Shown here piece by piece: positions 17,529 to 25,777 of a stretch of DNA of 37,916 nt. Source of the DNA: Winogradskyella sp. (GTDB lineage: Bacteria; Bacteroidota; Bacteroidia; Flavobacteriales; Flavobacteriaceae); the NCBI GenBank assembly GCA_013002225.1, contig JABDKL010000040.1, positions 1 to 37,916 on the forward strand, written 5' to 3'. A model generated the notes under the pieces. The model did not search any database. It was not told the origin of the DNA and saw only the letters and a list, made by a program, of their open reading frames with translations. A program made the translations under genes and the position numbers. Every line of letters begins with the position of its first letter. Positions within the stretch are counted from its first letter, which is position 1.

Positions 17529-18956
17529 ATGGAGGTAACAGCGCAATCTGTATGGGGTAATTGTCTTGCATTTATAAAGGATAATATACAACCACAGGCT
17601 TATAAAACTTGGTTTGAACCAATTGTAGCTGTTAAACTTTCTGGTAATGCTCTAAGCATACAAGTACCGAGTAAATTTTTCTACGAATGGCTAGAGGAGC
17701 ATTACGTTAAGATCCTTAAAGTGTCGCTCACCAAAGAATTGGGCAAGGACGCTAAGTTGGTCTATGTTATTAAAATGGAGAACACCTACGGCAATAAACA
17801 ACCTTTTACAGAAAAAATACCGAGCGCCAATAGGTCCTCTGTAAAATCTCAAGATGTAGATGTTCCTTTTAATAATAAAAGTCCAGAATTAAAAAATCCT
17901 TTTATTATACCTGGAATTAGAAATGTAAAAATTGAGTCTCAATTAAACCCGAGCTATAGTTTCGAAAATTTTCTTGAAGGCGATTCAAACAGATTAGCCA
18001 GAAATGCAGGTATTGCAGTAGCGAACAAACCAGGAGGTACTTCATTTAACCCTCTTTTAATTTTTGGTGGAGTTGGTTTAGGAAAAACCCATCTTGCTCA
18101 TGCTATAGGTGTGGATATAAAAGATAAATACCCAGAAAAAACGGTTTTATATATTTCTGCAGAAAAATTCACGCAACAGTATATTGATTCTGTAAAGAAA
18201 AATAATAGGAATGATTTTATTCACTTTTATCAAATTATAGATGTCCTTATTATAGATGATGTTCAATTTTTGTCTGGCAAAACAGGAACACAAGACGTTT
18301 TCTTTCACATTTTTAATCATTTACACCAAAACGGTAAGCAAGTTATCTTAACAAGTGACAAAGCACCTGTTGATATGCAAGACATAGAACAACGTCTGTT
18401 GTCACGTTTTAAATGGGGGCTCTCTGCAGAGTTACAAACTCCAGATTTTGAAACCCGAGTTTCTATATTGAGAAATAAACTTTATAGAGATGGAGTTGAA
18501 ATGCCAGAAGAAATTATTGAATACGTTGCAAAACACATTAAAACTAATGTTAGAGAATTAGAAGGTGCAATTATATCTTTAATTGCTCAGTCGTCTTTTA
18601 ATAAAAAAGAAATTACACTTAACCTAGCGAAAGATATAGTAGATAAGTTCGTGAAGAACACTAAACGCGAGGTCTCTATAGACTACATCCAAAAAGTAGT
18701 ATCAGATTATTTTCAAATGGACGTTGGCACCTTGCAATCTAAGACTCGAAAACGACATATTGTGCAAGCACGCCAGTTAGCCATGTTCTTTGCTAAAAAG
18801 TACACAAAAGCTTCGCTTGCCAGTATTGGCTCACAGATTGGTCAAAGAGATCATGCTACAGTGCTACACGCCTGTAAAACAGTTGACAATTTATCATCTA
18901 CAGATAAACAGTTTAGGAAATACGTAGAAGATCTTTCTAAAAAATTAGCGCTTTAA
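17529..18956 (+). CDS. dnaA: Chromosomal replication initiator DnaA
   Basis: DnaA binds oriC, melts it and loads the helicase. The 475-residue protein has all four domains. Domain I starts SVWGNCLAFIKDNIQPQAYKT. A linker rich in N, K and S spans about 85-140. Domain III is the AAA+ ATPase, with the Walker A motif GGVGLGKTH at 180-188, the Walker B stretch VLIIDDVQF at 239-247, and sensor segments including SRFKWGL. Domain IV ends with the DNA-binding signature QRDHATVLHACKTV. It starts at the ATG at 17529. The phosphatase gene follows after 11 bp. No cluster of DnaA boxes or AT-repeat unwinding element is seen nearby, so this need not be the origin. Confidence 0.98.
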   Translation: MEVTAQSVWGNCLAFIKDNIQPQAYKTWFEPIVAVKLSGNALSIQVPSKFFYEWLEEHYVKILKVSLTKELGKDAKLVYVIKMENTYGNKQPFTEKIPSANRSSVKSQDVDVPFNNKSPELKNPFIIPGIRNVKIESQLNPSYSFENFLEGDSNRLARNAGIAVANKPGGTSFNPLLIFGGVGLGKTHLAHAIGVDIKDKYPEKTVLYISAEKFTQQYIDSVKKNNRNDFIHFYQIIDVLIIDDVQFLSGKTGTQDVFFHIFNHLHQNGKQVILTSDKAPVDMQDIEQRLLSRFKWGLSAELQTPDFETRVSILRNKLYRDGVEMPEEIIEYVAKHIKTNVRELEGAIISLIAQSSFNKKEITLNLAKDIVDKFVKNTKREVSIDYIQKVVSDYFQMDVGTLQSKTRKRHIVQARQLAMFFAKKYTKASLASIGSQIGQRDHATVLHACKTVDNLSSTDKQFRKYVEDLSKKLAL

Positions 18957-18967
18957 TTGGCATAAAA

Positions 18968-19432
18968 ATGGTAAAAATTCTAATGGTTTGCCTTGGTAAT
19001 ATTTGCCGCTCACCTTTAGCTCACGGTATTTTACAATCAAAACTTCCGGAAAATTTTAAAGTAGATTCAGCAGGCACTGCAGCGTACCATATTGGTAATA
19101 ATCCAGATTACCGATCTATTGAAGTCGCTAAATCCAATGGTATAGATATAAGTATGCAAAAGGCGCGTCAATTTGCAGCTGCCGATTTTAAATTATTTGA
19201 CTACATATATGCCATGGATGAGTCTAACTATAGAAATATTGTTGCCTTAGCAGAAACTAGTGATGATATTGCAAAAGTTAAATTATTTCTTGAGGAGAAT
19301 CCTATGGTAAAGAATAAAAATGTTCCAGATCCTTATTACGGAGATGTGAAAGATTTTACAACAGTTTTTGACCTCATTGATAGCACCGCTTCCATACTAT
19401 CAAAAAAGTTGATTCGAACCCACGAAAAGTAA
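18968..19432 (+). CDS. Low molecular weight protein-tyrosine phosphatase
   Basis: This is a 154-residue cytoplasmic phosphatase. The P-loop CLGNICRSP gives the catalytic cysteine at position 8 and the phosphate-binding arginine at 14. The general-acid aspartate is in VPDPYYGD near 120, with both tyrosines of the DPYY motif present, as in active enzymes. In bacteria these proteins often dephosphorylate tyrosine kinases of polysaccharide export, or arginine phosphate, but no such partner is in this window. It lies 11 bp after dnaA and is probably cotranscribed with it. Confidence 0.92.
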   Translation: MVKILMVCLGNICRSPLAHGILQSKLPENFKVDSAGTAAYHIGNNPDYRSIEVAKSNGIDISMQKARQFAAADFKLFDYIYAMDESNYRNIVALAETSDDIAKVKLFLEENPMVKNKNVPDPYYGDVKDFTTVFDLIDSTASILSKKLIRTHEK

Positions 19433-19459
19433 TACTTCAACTTTTCATAGATTTTTGTG

Positions 19460-19467
19460 TATTTTTG
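19460..19467 (+). promoter_or_regulatory. -7 box for the sugar dehydrogenase gene
   Basis: TATTTTTG matches TAnnTTTG and lies 26 bases before the ATG at 19494. A longer reading frame with a TTG start at 19455 would begin upstream of this box, which argues against it. No clear -33 TTG is seen. Confidence 0.5.
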
Positions 19468-19493
19468 ATAGTATCACTTTTAAAGCTTTAACT

Positions 19494-20882
19494 ATGAGAA
19501 CTTTAGTTTTATTTCTGGTTTATATATCTTTGACTTTTAGTTATGCGCAAGACTTAAATTTAGAGCTGTTTGCATCAGGGTTAAATAGTCCTGTGAGCAT
19601 GAAACACGGCGGAGATGATAGGCTATATGTCGTTGAACAAAATGGATTTATTAAGATTATAAATTCTAACGGTAGTATTGAGAGCACGCTTTTTTTAGAC
19701 ATTGATGACCGTGTAATTGATAGTGGGAATGAGCGTGGGCTTTTAGGATTAGCATTTCATCCCAATTATGCCGCTAACGGCTACTTTTTTGTTAATTATA
19801 ATAACAATTCTGGTGATACAGTTATTTCGCGGTTTACCAGAAATTCTACAATTCCAACAACTGCAGATCCAAATTCAGAGTTACAAATTTTAACCTATAC
19901 ACAGCCATTCTCAAATCATAATGGAGGTGACTTAGCATTTGGCTCCGATGGATATTTATACATCTCTTCAGGAGATGGAGGTGGCGGCGGAGACCCACAA
20001 AACAATGCTCAAGACTTAAATAATTTTTTAGGTAAAATTTTAAGAATAGACGTTAATAATTCTTCACCTTCCAATCCTTATGACATTCCATCCAACAACC
20101 CATTTGTTGGTAATCCGAACGCCTTAGATGAGATTTGGTCTTATGGTCTACGAAATCCATGGAAATTTTCATTCGATCGTTCTACAAATGATCTTTGGAT
20201 TGGCGATGTTGGTGAGGGATCAAAAGAAGAAATAAATTTTACACCTTCTACAGATACTGGTGGACTTAATTATGGCTGGAGGTGTTACGAGGGTAACGAC
20301 ACCTTTAATACTTCTGGTTGCCCAAGTGCCAACAGCTTAACTTTTCCTGTATCCGAATATTTACATACGGCTGGAAGATGTTCCATTACAGGTGGATATA
20401 GATATAGAGGAGCAATGTTTCCTAATTTTGAAGGCCTTTATTTCTTTGCTGATTATTGCACTCAAGAAATAGGCTATTTACAAGATAACAACGGATCTTG
20501 GGATGCTACATTTGAGACCTTTTCGGGTAATTGGGTCGCGTTTGGAGAAGATGTCAACGGCGAATTATATGTATCTTCCATTGGAGGTGATATTTTTAAA
20601 CTGGTTGATAACACATTAGATAATACTCAATTTGAATTAGAAAGACTAAGTGTATACCCAAACCCAGCTAAGCATGAAATTAATATAGATTTTTCCCAGT
20701 ATAGAGGGGCAATTTCCCGAATTAGTATTTACGACATAAGTGGTAAATTGCTTTTTTCTATTGATAGAAATCAAAAAGAAATTCAATCTATAAATTCTTC
20801 TAACCTGGCTCAAGGAATGTATTTATTATATTTAGCAAATAATGAAGGTAAATCGATAACCCATAAACTAATTATCAATTGA
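19494..20882 (+). CDS. Secreted PQQ-dependent sugar (aldose) dehydrogenase with T9SS sorting tail
   Basis: This protein is a six-bladed beta-propeller of the soluble glucose/aldose sugar dehydrogenase family, expected to oxidise sugars outside the cell with PQQ. I start it at the ATG at 19494, which gives the signal peptide MRTLVLFLVYISLTFSYAQ; upstream residues would bury the signal. Family segments include RGLLGLAFHPNYAANGYFF, HNGGDLAFGSDGYLYISSGD, GKILRIDVN, LRNPWKFSFDR and GLNYGWRCYEG. The last 80 residues are a type A T9SS C-terminal domain, recognisable from LSVYPNPAKHEINID, YDISGKLL and LAQGMYLLYL with a KLIIN end. It should therefore be exported by the machinery that includes PorD. 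The PQQ source is not visible here. Confidence 0.88.
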   Translation: MRTLVLFLVYISLTFSYAQDLNLELFASGLNSPVSMKHGGDDRLYVVEQNGFIKIINSNGSIESTLFLDIDDRVIDSGNERGLLGLAFHPNYAANGYFFVNYNNNSGDTVISRFTRNSTIPTTADPNSELQILTYTQPFSNHNGGDLAFGSDGYLYISSGDGGGGGDPQNNAQDLNNFLGKILRIDVNNSSPSNPYDIPSNNPFVGNPNALDEIWSYGLRNPWKFSFDRSTNDLWIGDVGEGSKEEINFTPSTDTGGLNYGWRCYEGNDTFNTSGCPSANSLTFPVSEYLHTAGRCSITGGYRYRGAMFPNFEGLYFFADYCTQEIGYLQDNNGSWDATFETFSGNWVAFGEDVNGELYVSSIGGDIFKLVDNTLDNTQFELERLSVYPNPAKHEINIDFSQYRGAISRISIYDISGKLLFSIDRNQKEIQSINSSNLAQGMYLLYLANNEGKSITHKLIIN

Positions 20883-21595
20883 TGAATTCAAAAGGTAAAT
20901 TATACCTTATACCTACACGGCTAGGGGACAATCCTCCGCTCGAAGTCTTGCCTATTTCAATAAAAAAGGTGATTGAAAATTTAGACCACTACATAGTTGA
21001 AAACGAAAAAACTGCGAGACGTTTTATTAAGAGAGTTTCGCCAAATAAATCGCAACAGTCTCTAAGGCTCAAAGTTTTAAATAAATATACTACCGAAATA
21101 GAACGGAACACCTTCCTAGACACTTGTTTAGAAGGAGAATCCATAGGACTGCTATCTGAAGCTGGTTGCCCTGCAATAGCAGATCCAGGGGCCGATATTG
21201 TTCATTTAGCGCATCAAAAAGACATAAGAGTTGTGCCTCTTGTTGGACCTTCATCAATTTTATTAGCACTTATGAGTTCTGGAATGAATGGGCAAAGTTT
21301 TACCTTTAACGGGTATCTACCTGTAGATAAATCTGAGAAAAAAGCTAAGCTTAAAAATCTAGAACGTCTTTCACAAGAACAAAAACAAGCGCAAATTTTT
21401 ATCGAAACTCCCTATAGAAATATGAAAATGCTCGAAGATATATCGCAAACACTACATCCTAACACAAGGGTTTGTGTAGCATGTGATTTAACACTTCCTA
21501 CGGAGTATATTAGAACAAAAACGGCAAAAGAGTGGAGCAATAACAAAGAAGACCTTCATAAAAGGCCTTCAATATTTATAATTCAAAAAGATTAG
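20882..21595 (+). CDS. SAM-dependent methyltransferase, RsmI-like tetrapyrrole methylase fold
   Basis: This 237-residue cytoplasmic protein belongs to the tetrapyrrole (corrin/porphyrin) methylase fold shared by RsmI. Key segments are GKLYLIPTRLGDNP at the N-terminus, IGLLSEAGCPAIADPGADIVHLAH in the first SAM region, VVPLVGPSSILLALMSSGM, and IFIETPYRNMKML. RsmI methylates C1402 of 16S rRNA, but this version is shorter and diverged (GLLSEAGCPAIADPG rather than the usual AGTPxISDPG). Bacteroidota often have it in addition to a canonical RsmI, so I leave the symbol blank. It starts at the ATG at 20882, overlapping the previous stop as TGATG. A TTG at 20879 is possible but less likely. It ends 4 bp from a convergent gene. 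Confidence 0.82.
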   Translation: MNSKGKLYLIPTRLGDNPPLEVLPISIKKVIENLDHYIVENEKTARRFIKRVSPNKSQQSLRLKVLNKYTTEIERNTFLDTCLEGESIGLLSEAGCPAIADPGADIVHLAHQKDIRVVPLVGPSSILLALMSSGMNGQSFTFNGYLPVDKSEKKAKLKNLERLSQEQKQAQIFIETPYRNMKMLEDISQTLHPNTRVCVACDLTLPTEYIRTKTAKEWSNNKEDLHKRPSIFIIQKD

Positions 21596-21599
21596 ATGG

Positions 21600-22256
21600 T
21601 TATAACGTTACTCTCGCTTTTCTATTAGGCGTTATTAAAGAGGTATCATAACCAGAAAACTTTTTCATGTAATGCTTTACAGTGGAGCCATAGGCGTCAG
21701 CAAAATTGTTTCCACCATAACTTCTTAGAAACTTTTTTACACTTCCAGGACCAGCAAGATGCGCGGCTGCTAATATCCCGGATTCTGTTACTTTAACTCC
21801 TCCAATGATTTTACCTTCAAAGCGCTTAATATCTTTTCTAAGCACCCATTTATTTCGCTCAGCATTAGCCAAGAAGGCCTTTTCTTGTAATTCTGGATTA
21901 TATAAAAATTGATTTGGATTGTATATCCCAATTAACTTCAAAGTCTCTGCTCCAAACTGATATTTACCTAAATATCCCAGTGTATTCACCGTAAAATAAT
22001 CACCTCGAGACTCTTTAAACGCCAATGCTTCTTTAAAGCCCTCAAATGATTTACCTAAATGGGGCGTAAATATATTATCAGGTACAATCTCATTCTCTGA
22101 GATCATTGCCAACTCATCTGATATATTATAATCTAACACTAAACCCTCAGTAGAATATTGTTCGGGATTTAGATCTGAATCTGGATACATTGCTAAAGCA
22201 AAAAGTAAACAAATTATAAAGGGTAATAAAAAACTCTTAACACTATTTCTATTCAT
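21600..22256 (-). CDS. Lytic-transglycosylase-like exported protein
   Basis: This 218-residue protein has an uncleaved or Sec-type N-terminal hydrophobic segment (about 8-23) and an extracytoplasmic domain. The segment ALAFKESRGDYFTVNTLGYLGKYQFG places a glutamate at position 82 in the ES-x-GDY-like context of lysozyme/transglycosylase folds, and AAHLAGPGSVKKFL resembles the matching C-terminal helix. It probably binds or cleaves peptidoglycan. Related flavobacterial proteins are often loosely named peptidoglycan-binding LysM proteins, but no LysM repeat is seen. I start it at the ATG at 22256. The upstream TTG at 22316 is part of the promoter box TATATTTG (22321-22314) and cannot be the start. 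Confidence 0.72.
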   Translation of the reverse strand: MNRNSVKSFLLPFIICLLFALAMYPDSDLNPEQYSTEGLVLDYNISDELAMISENEIVPDNIFTPHLGKSFEGFKEALAFKESRGDYFTVNTLGYLGKYQFGAETLKLIGIYNPNQFLYNPELQEKAFLANAERNKWVLRKDIKRFEGKIIGGVKVTESGILAAAHLAGPGSVKKFLRSYGGNNFADAYGSTVKHYMKKFSGYDTSLITPNRKARVTL

Positions 22257-22313
22257 AATAGCTAAATTTTTAGTGTAAAACTTTTCCCCAAATAGCTTTA
22301 CTAAATTCGCGTG

Positions 22314-22321
22314 CAAATATA
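22314..22321 (-). promoter_or_regulatory. -7 box for the transglycosylase-like gene
   Basis: The minus strand reads TATATTTG, an exact TAnnTTTG match. Transcription would start near 22307, with a leader of about 50 bases to the ATG at 22256. The TTG that ends the box is also the first codon of a longer open frame, so the box corrects the gene start. Confidence 0.6.
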
Positions 22322-22373
22322 CGAAATTTATTTAAATACTGAAAATCAATATGTTAAGCTTTGTTAAAGGTTC

Positions 22374-23279
22374 TTAAAACCAGATATAATGCAACTTTAC
22401 CTCTCCTCCATTATTAATTTCTATCGCAGGAAAAGGAATCTTAATTACATTAATTACGTCAAATAAAGTTTTTAAAACATGTGATTTTGTATTAACCCTA
22501 CTTAAATCGATATCTAAACTAAGGTAAAATTGACGCTGTCGATTTTGGTTTAAAAACAAACGGTTATTGGGCTGGCCAGATAACATACCATCTGCACCAT
22601 AACCCAAGGCTAAATTCAACCAATTAGGAATAGAACTCGTTTTTAAAAAAGAATTAACATTAATACTTAACCAATAGGTCTGCCCATTATAATCTTTTAA
22701 AATTTCTTCAAAAAAACCATTACCCAATTTATCTGGTCGCTGTTGCGCAAACCGTGTTCTAGAAAATGAATATTTCAATAAAATACGTTGGTCTTTCCAT
22801 AATAACTCTTGGCCTATATAAAGACCAGCTCCGGCAGTATTTGCTGCCATATCCGACCAGGAAAAACCCCATTCTGCCGAGTAACCATCCATAACTTCTA
22901 CCGCAGTTAAAAACCCTAGACCTAAAGTAGCTCCATATATGAGTTGCTCTTTTTCCCTCACACCAGCCCAATTTAAAACATTAGCACCCACCCTACCCAA
23001 CTGATAGGATGAAAAAACGTGCCCAATTTTATCCATTTGTAGCCACTCATTGCTATCATTAATAGTTTTAAAAGAGGACTTGGGATAATTGTTATACCAT
23101 AATTGATTCAGTCCTACTATAGAAAGTGTTGCAAGCGAAGCTTCGGCAGTTACTATTGTATTTCTTCTGGATTTATTTAATGAATCACTAGGCTTTAATA
23201 AAACATTGAACTTAGTTTGTGAAAAAAGCGATGTTCCGAGCGCCAGGAATAGGACTATAAAGCAACCTATATATTTCAC
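22374..23279 (-). CDS. DUF2279 (YfiM-like) exported protein
   Basis: This 301-residue protein starts with a signal peptide (MKYIGCFIVLFLALGTSLFSQ). The body has the DUF2279 pattern: DKIGHVFSSYQLGR (about 82-95), a glycine-rich membrane-like stretch GATLGLGFLTAVEVMDGYSAEWGFS, and WSDMAANTAGAGLYIGQEL. The C-terminal part is strand-rich (YWLSINVNSFL, FYLSLDIDLSR, EINNGGEVKLHYIWF), which suggests a periplasmic or outer-membrane barrel-like protein. Function is not established; E. coli YfiM is a lipoprotein of unknown role. It begins 3 bp after mltG and ends the dapF-GNAT-mltG-DUF2279 run, which hints at a cell-envelope task. Confidence 0.78.
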   Translation of the reverse strand: MKYIGCFIVLFLALGTSLFSQTKFNVLLKPSDSLNKSRRNTIVTAEASLATLSIVGLNQLWYNNYPKSSFKTINDSNEWLQMDKIGHVFSSYQLGRVGANVLNWAGVREKEQLIYGATLGLGFLTAVEVMDGYSAEWGFSWSDMAANTAGAGLYIGQELLWKDQRILLKYSFSRTRFAQQRPDKLGNGFFEEILKDYNGQTYWLSINVNSFLKTSSIPNWLNLALGYGADGMLSGQPNNRLFLNQNRQRQFYLSLDIDLSRVNTKSHVLKTLFDVINVIKIPFPAIEINNGGEVKLHYIWF

Positions 23280-23282
23280 TAC

Positions 23283-24326
23283 TTATCTGTTAATACCCTT
23301 TGAAGATAGATAATTATGATATTCTCGAGCGTTATTATTGTGTTGTGATAAAGTTCTTGCAAATTTATGATAACCTATTCTTTTAGCATCAGCTACAAAA
23401 TAATAGTAGTTGTGTTTTTCCGGATTAAGGACAGCTTTTATCGCAGATATATCTGGCATTGCAATTAATCCAGGTGGTAAACCTGCGTTTCTATAGGTAT
23501 TATATGGTGAATTAATTTTTTTATGCACATTCAAAACACGTCTAATTATGGTGTTTTTATATTTAGGCAATTGATAGGCCGCATATTTTATTGTTGGATC
23601 TGCATCTAATTTCATTCCTATTTTTAACCTATTTAGATACACACCGGCTACACGAGGTTGCTCACTTTTTTGCTTGGACTCTTCATAAACAATTGAAGCT
23701 ACAGTCATTACCTCATTAGGTGTTAGATTAAGCTGTTCTGCTTTTGCTTTTCGTTCGGCTGTCCAAAAACGGTTATATTCTTTAAGCATTCTAGCTCTGA
23801 ACTCCTCCGCCGTCGTATTCCAAAAAAACTCGTAACTATTTGGCAAGTACATCCCTAAAGCTGTTGCTTTGGAAAAGTTATTCTGCTTGAGAAATTTTTC
23901 ATCTAACATAGCATTATACAACTCTATACTATCAGCTTCTATTTGAGAACTAATTCTACCTGCTAAGTCTGCAATACTATTTTGATTATTGAATGAAACA
24001 TTTATTGGCCGGTTTTTACTTCTTATAGAATTAATTATTGCATTATTATTCATTCCTCTATAAATAGCGAATCTTCCAGCTTTTATATTTGAAGTATATT
24101 TTTTTTGCTTAGCTAAAGCATCAAAGGATTCAATATCATCCAATAGTGGCACTAATTGTTCTCTAACATCTCTATAGCCGGCATCGGATGGTACATATAT
24201 ATAAGTAATTTCGGTGTCAAATTTTGTATTTGGTTGAAACATTGCACTATATATATAATAGGCTATTACAGCAAAAATCACTAAACCAATTAAGGCAATA
24301 GCCCAAAGTATTTTTTTTATATACAT
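23283..24326 (-). CDS. mltG: Endolytic murein transglycosylase MltG
   Basis: MltG cleaves nascent glycan strands at the inner membrane and helps set their length. The 347-residue protein has one N-terminal membrane helix (7-27) and a LysM-like region (about 75-110, with IKAGRFAIYRGMNNNAI). The YceG catalytic domain includes LGMYLPNSYEFFW and VMTVASIVYEESKQK, with the presumed catalytic Glu216 by alignment to the E. coli ASIVEKET motif. The substrate segment VAGVYLNRLKIGMKLDADPT is also conserved, as is YNTYRNAGLPPGLIAMP near the end. Its start codon directly follows the acetyltransferase stop. It shares a transcript with dapF, so precursor synthesis and wall cleavage are produced together. 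Confidence 0.95.
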   Translation of the reverse strand: MYIKKILWAIALIGLVIFAVIAYYIYSAMFQPNTKFDTEITYIYVPSDAGYRDVREQLVPLLDDIESFDALAKQKKYTSNIKAGRFAIYRGMNNNAIINSIRSKNRPINVSFNNQNSIADLAGRISSQIEADSIELYNAMLDEKFLKQNNFSKATALGMYLPNSYEFFWNTTAEEFRARMLKEYNRFWTAERKAKAEQLNLTPNEVMTVASIVYEESKQKSEQPRVAGVYLNRLKIGMKLDADPTIKYAAYQLPKYKNTIIRRVLNVHKKINSPYNTYRNAGLPPGLIAMPDISAIKAVLNPEKHNYYYFVADAKRIGYHKFARTLSQHNNNAREYHNYLSSKGINR

Positions 24327-24854
24327 TTAATATTTATTAATACGTTGTAGAATAAACTCATTACTATATTGCTGACCGTCAAAACACCAGTCTTTTTTCA
24401 GGCCTATTTTCTCAAATCCATTACTTTCAAAAAGATTTAAACTCGCCAGATTATCTTCCGAAATATTTGCATAGAGTTGATGTAAGTGTAAAAATTTAAA
24501 GCAATAGTTAACCAAAATTGTTAACGCTTCCTTGCCATAGCCTTTAAATCGATCTGATTCATCCTTTATAATAATCCCAATTCCTGCTTTTCTATTTTTA
24601 ATGTCAAAGTCAAAAACATCGATAAGACCTAATAACTTTTGCTCATAATTACAAATTGCCAATCTTAATTGCTTAGCTTCAAAAATATCTTGTTCGGCAT
24701 TTTTTAAGTATTTCCTTAAAACCAACTTAGAATAGGGTGTTTGAGTATTACTTAATTCCCATAAAGAAGTATCATTTTCAATAGCATATAGAAAATCCAA
24801 ATCCTTTGGCTCTAATGCTCGCAAATAAATATGCTCACCTTTTAGTGTTACCAT
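24327..24854 (-). CDS. GNAT family N-acetyltransferase (RimJ/RimL-like)
   Basis: This 175-residue protein begins LKGEHIYLRALEPKDLDFLY, the typical opening of RimJ/RimL-type acetyltransferases. The acetyl-CoA loop is DRFKGYGKEAL near 110-120, followed by LHQLYANISEDNLASLNLFESNGFEKIGLKK, which matches the C-terminal half of the fold (the N-x-x-S-x-x-L-x-x-x-x-G-F pattern). The substrate could be a protein N-terminus or a small molecule. It overlaps the dapF end by 7 bp and its stop abuts the mltG ATG, so its expression is tied to both. Known flavobacterial gene orders often keep this arrangement, but its purpose is unknown. Confidence 0.87.
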   Translation of the reverse strand: MVTLKGEHIYLRALEPKDLDFLYAIENDTSLWELSNTQTPYSKLVLRKYLKNAEQDIFEAKQLRLAICNYEQKLLGLIDVFDFDIKNRKAGIGIIIKDESDRFKGYGKEALTILVNYCFKFLHLHQLYANISEDNLASLNLFESNGFEKIGLKKDWCFDGQQYSNEFILQRINKY

Positions 24855-25627
24855 TCTATTTCACCTTTAAATACCTGTATTGCAGGACCTATTAGCCAAA
24901 TATTCTTATAGGCATTATCTGTTCTAGTGAATCTGACCTTAAGAATGCCACCTCGTGTTTTTAATTGAATTTCTTCACCTGCTGTTTTAGCACTATTATG
25001 CATAGCTAAGGCAACTGCCGTAACTCCCGTACCGCAAGAGAGTGTTTCATCCTCCACACCACGTTCGTAAGTTCTAACTGCAAAGCTGCTATCTGCTAGT
25101 TGTTCTACAAAATTTACGTTACTACCCGCATTATCATACAACTCACCATATCTAATCTTAGCACCAGAAGCTTTAACATCAAAATTCGGCAAATCTGTTA
25201 CTAATTCCACATGATGGGGAGATCCTGTATCTAAAAAAAGATGATCTTTAAAAGATTTAATTTCAGATACTTCCTGCATTTGTAATTGAACCATGTTGTT
25301 CTCAATTTTTGCCTGATGTAATCCATCAACAGCGACAAATACAGCCTCAGAAACTATTATACCTAAATATTTAGCAAACGCAACAATACATCTACCACCG
25401 TTGCCACACATACTGCTTTCATTACCATCGGCATTATAGTACACCATTTTAAAATCTGTATTACTGTCATTTTCTAGTAGTATAAAACCGTCTGCTCCAA
25501 TGCCAAAACGTCTGTCACATACTTCGGCAATGCGTTTGGTATTATTTTTGTCTATTAATTGTAAACGATTATCTACAATGATAAAATCGTTACCAGTACC
25601 TTGATATTTATAAAATGGTGTTTTCAT
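24848..25627 (-). CDS. dapF: Diaminopimelate epimerase
   Basis: DapF converts LL- to meso-diaminopimelate for peptidoglycan and lysine. The 259-residue protein has both catalytic cysteines: C74 in SSMCGNGGRC and C198 in ETLSCGTGVTAVA. The opening YKYQGTGNDFIIVDN and FGIGADGFILL are also diagnostic. I start it at the ATG at 25627. A longer frame from the TTG at 25639 is excluded because that TTG is the end of the promoter box (25644-25637), so the message would start only about three bases before the ATG. It heads the run with the GNAT, mltG and DUF2279 genes, and its pathway partner dapA lies at 5.7-6.6 kb. Confidence 0.97.
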   Translation of the reverse strand: MKTPFYKYQGTGNDFIIVDNRLQLIDKNNTKRIAEVCDRRFGIGADGFILLENDSNTDFKMVYYNADGNESSMCGNGGRCIVAFAKYLGIIVSEAVFVAVDGLHQAKIENNMVQLQMQEVSEIKSFKDHLFLDTGSPHHVELVTDLPNFDVKASGAKIRYGELYDNAGSNVNFVEQLADSSFAVRTYERGVEDETLSCGTGVTAVALAMHNSAKTAGEEIQLKTRGGILKVRFTRTDNAYKNIWLIGPAIQVFKGEIEW

Positions 25628-25636
25628 ATGAATAGG

Positions 25637-25644
25637 CAAATATA
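25637..25644 (-). promoter_or_regulatory. -7 box for dapF; nearly leaderless message
   Basis: The minus strand reads TATATTTG, matching TAnnTTTG, only 9 bases from the dapF ATG. With the usual start point 6-8 bases after the box, the mRNA leader would be 1-4 bases long. No convincing -33 element is seen. Confidence 0.55.
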
Positions 25645-25678
25645 ATAATATTAGACTGTAAGTACACTTGTTAAAGCG

Positions 25679-25752
25679 TCGTTAAAGTTGAAGTTAAATA
25701 GTCGTTAAAATAGATATGAGCACTCAATAAATATCTAAATTTAATCGTTAAA
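25679..25752. repeat. Three direct TCGTTAAA repeats upstream of htrA
   Basis: TCGTTAAA occurs at 25679-25686, 25702-25709 and 25745-25752, with related GTTAAA copies between (for example 25669-25674 with TTGTTAAAG). The spacings, 23 and 43 bases, are close to two and four helical turns. They lie in the 150-bp gap between divergent dapF and htrA. They could be an operator for a stress regulator; AT-rich background is the alternative. Confidence 0.4.
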
Positions 25753-25777
25753 AAATTAAAATTAAATCTGAAAAATT

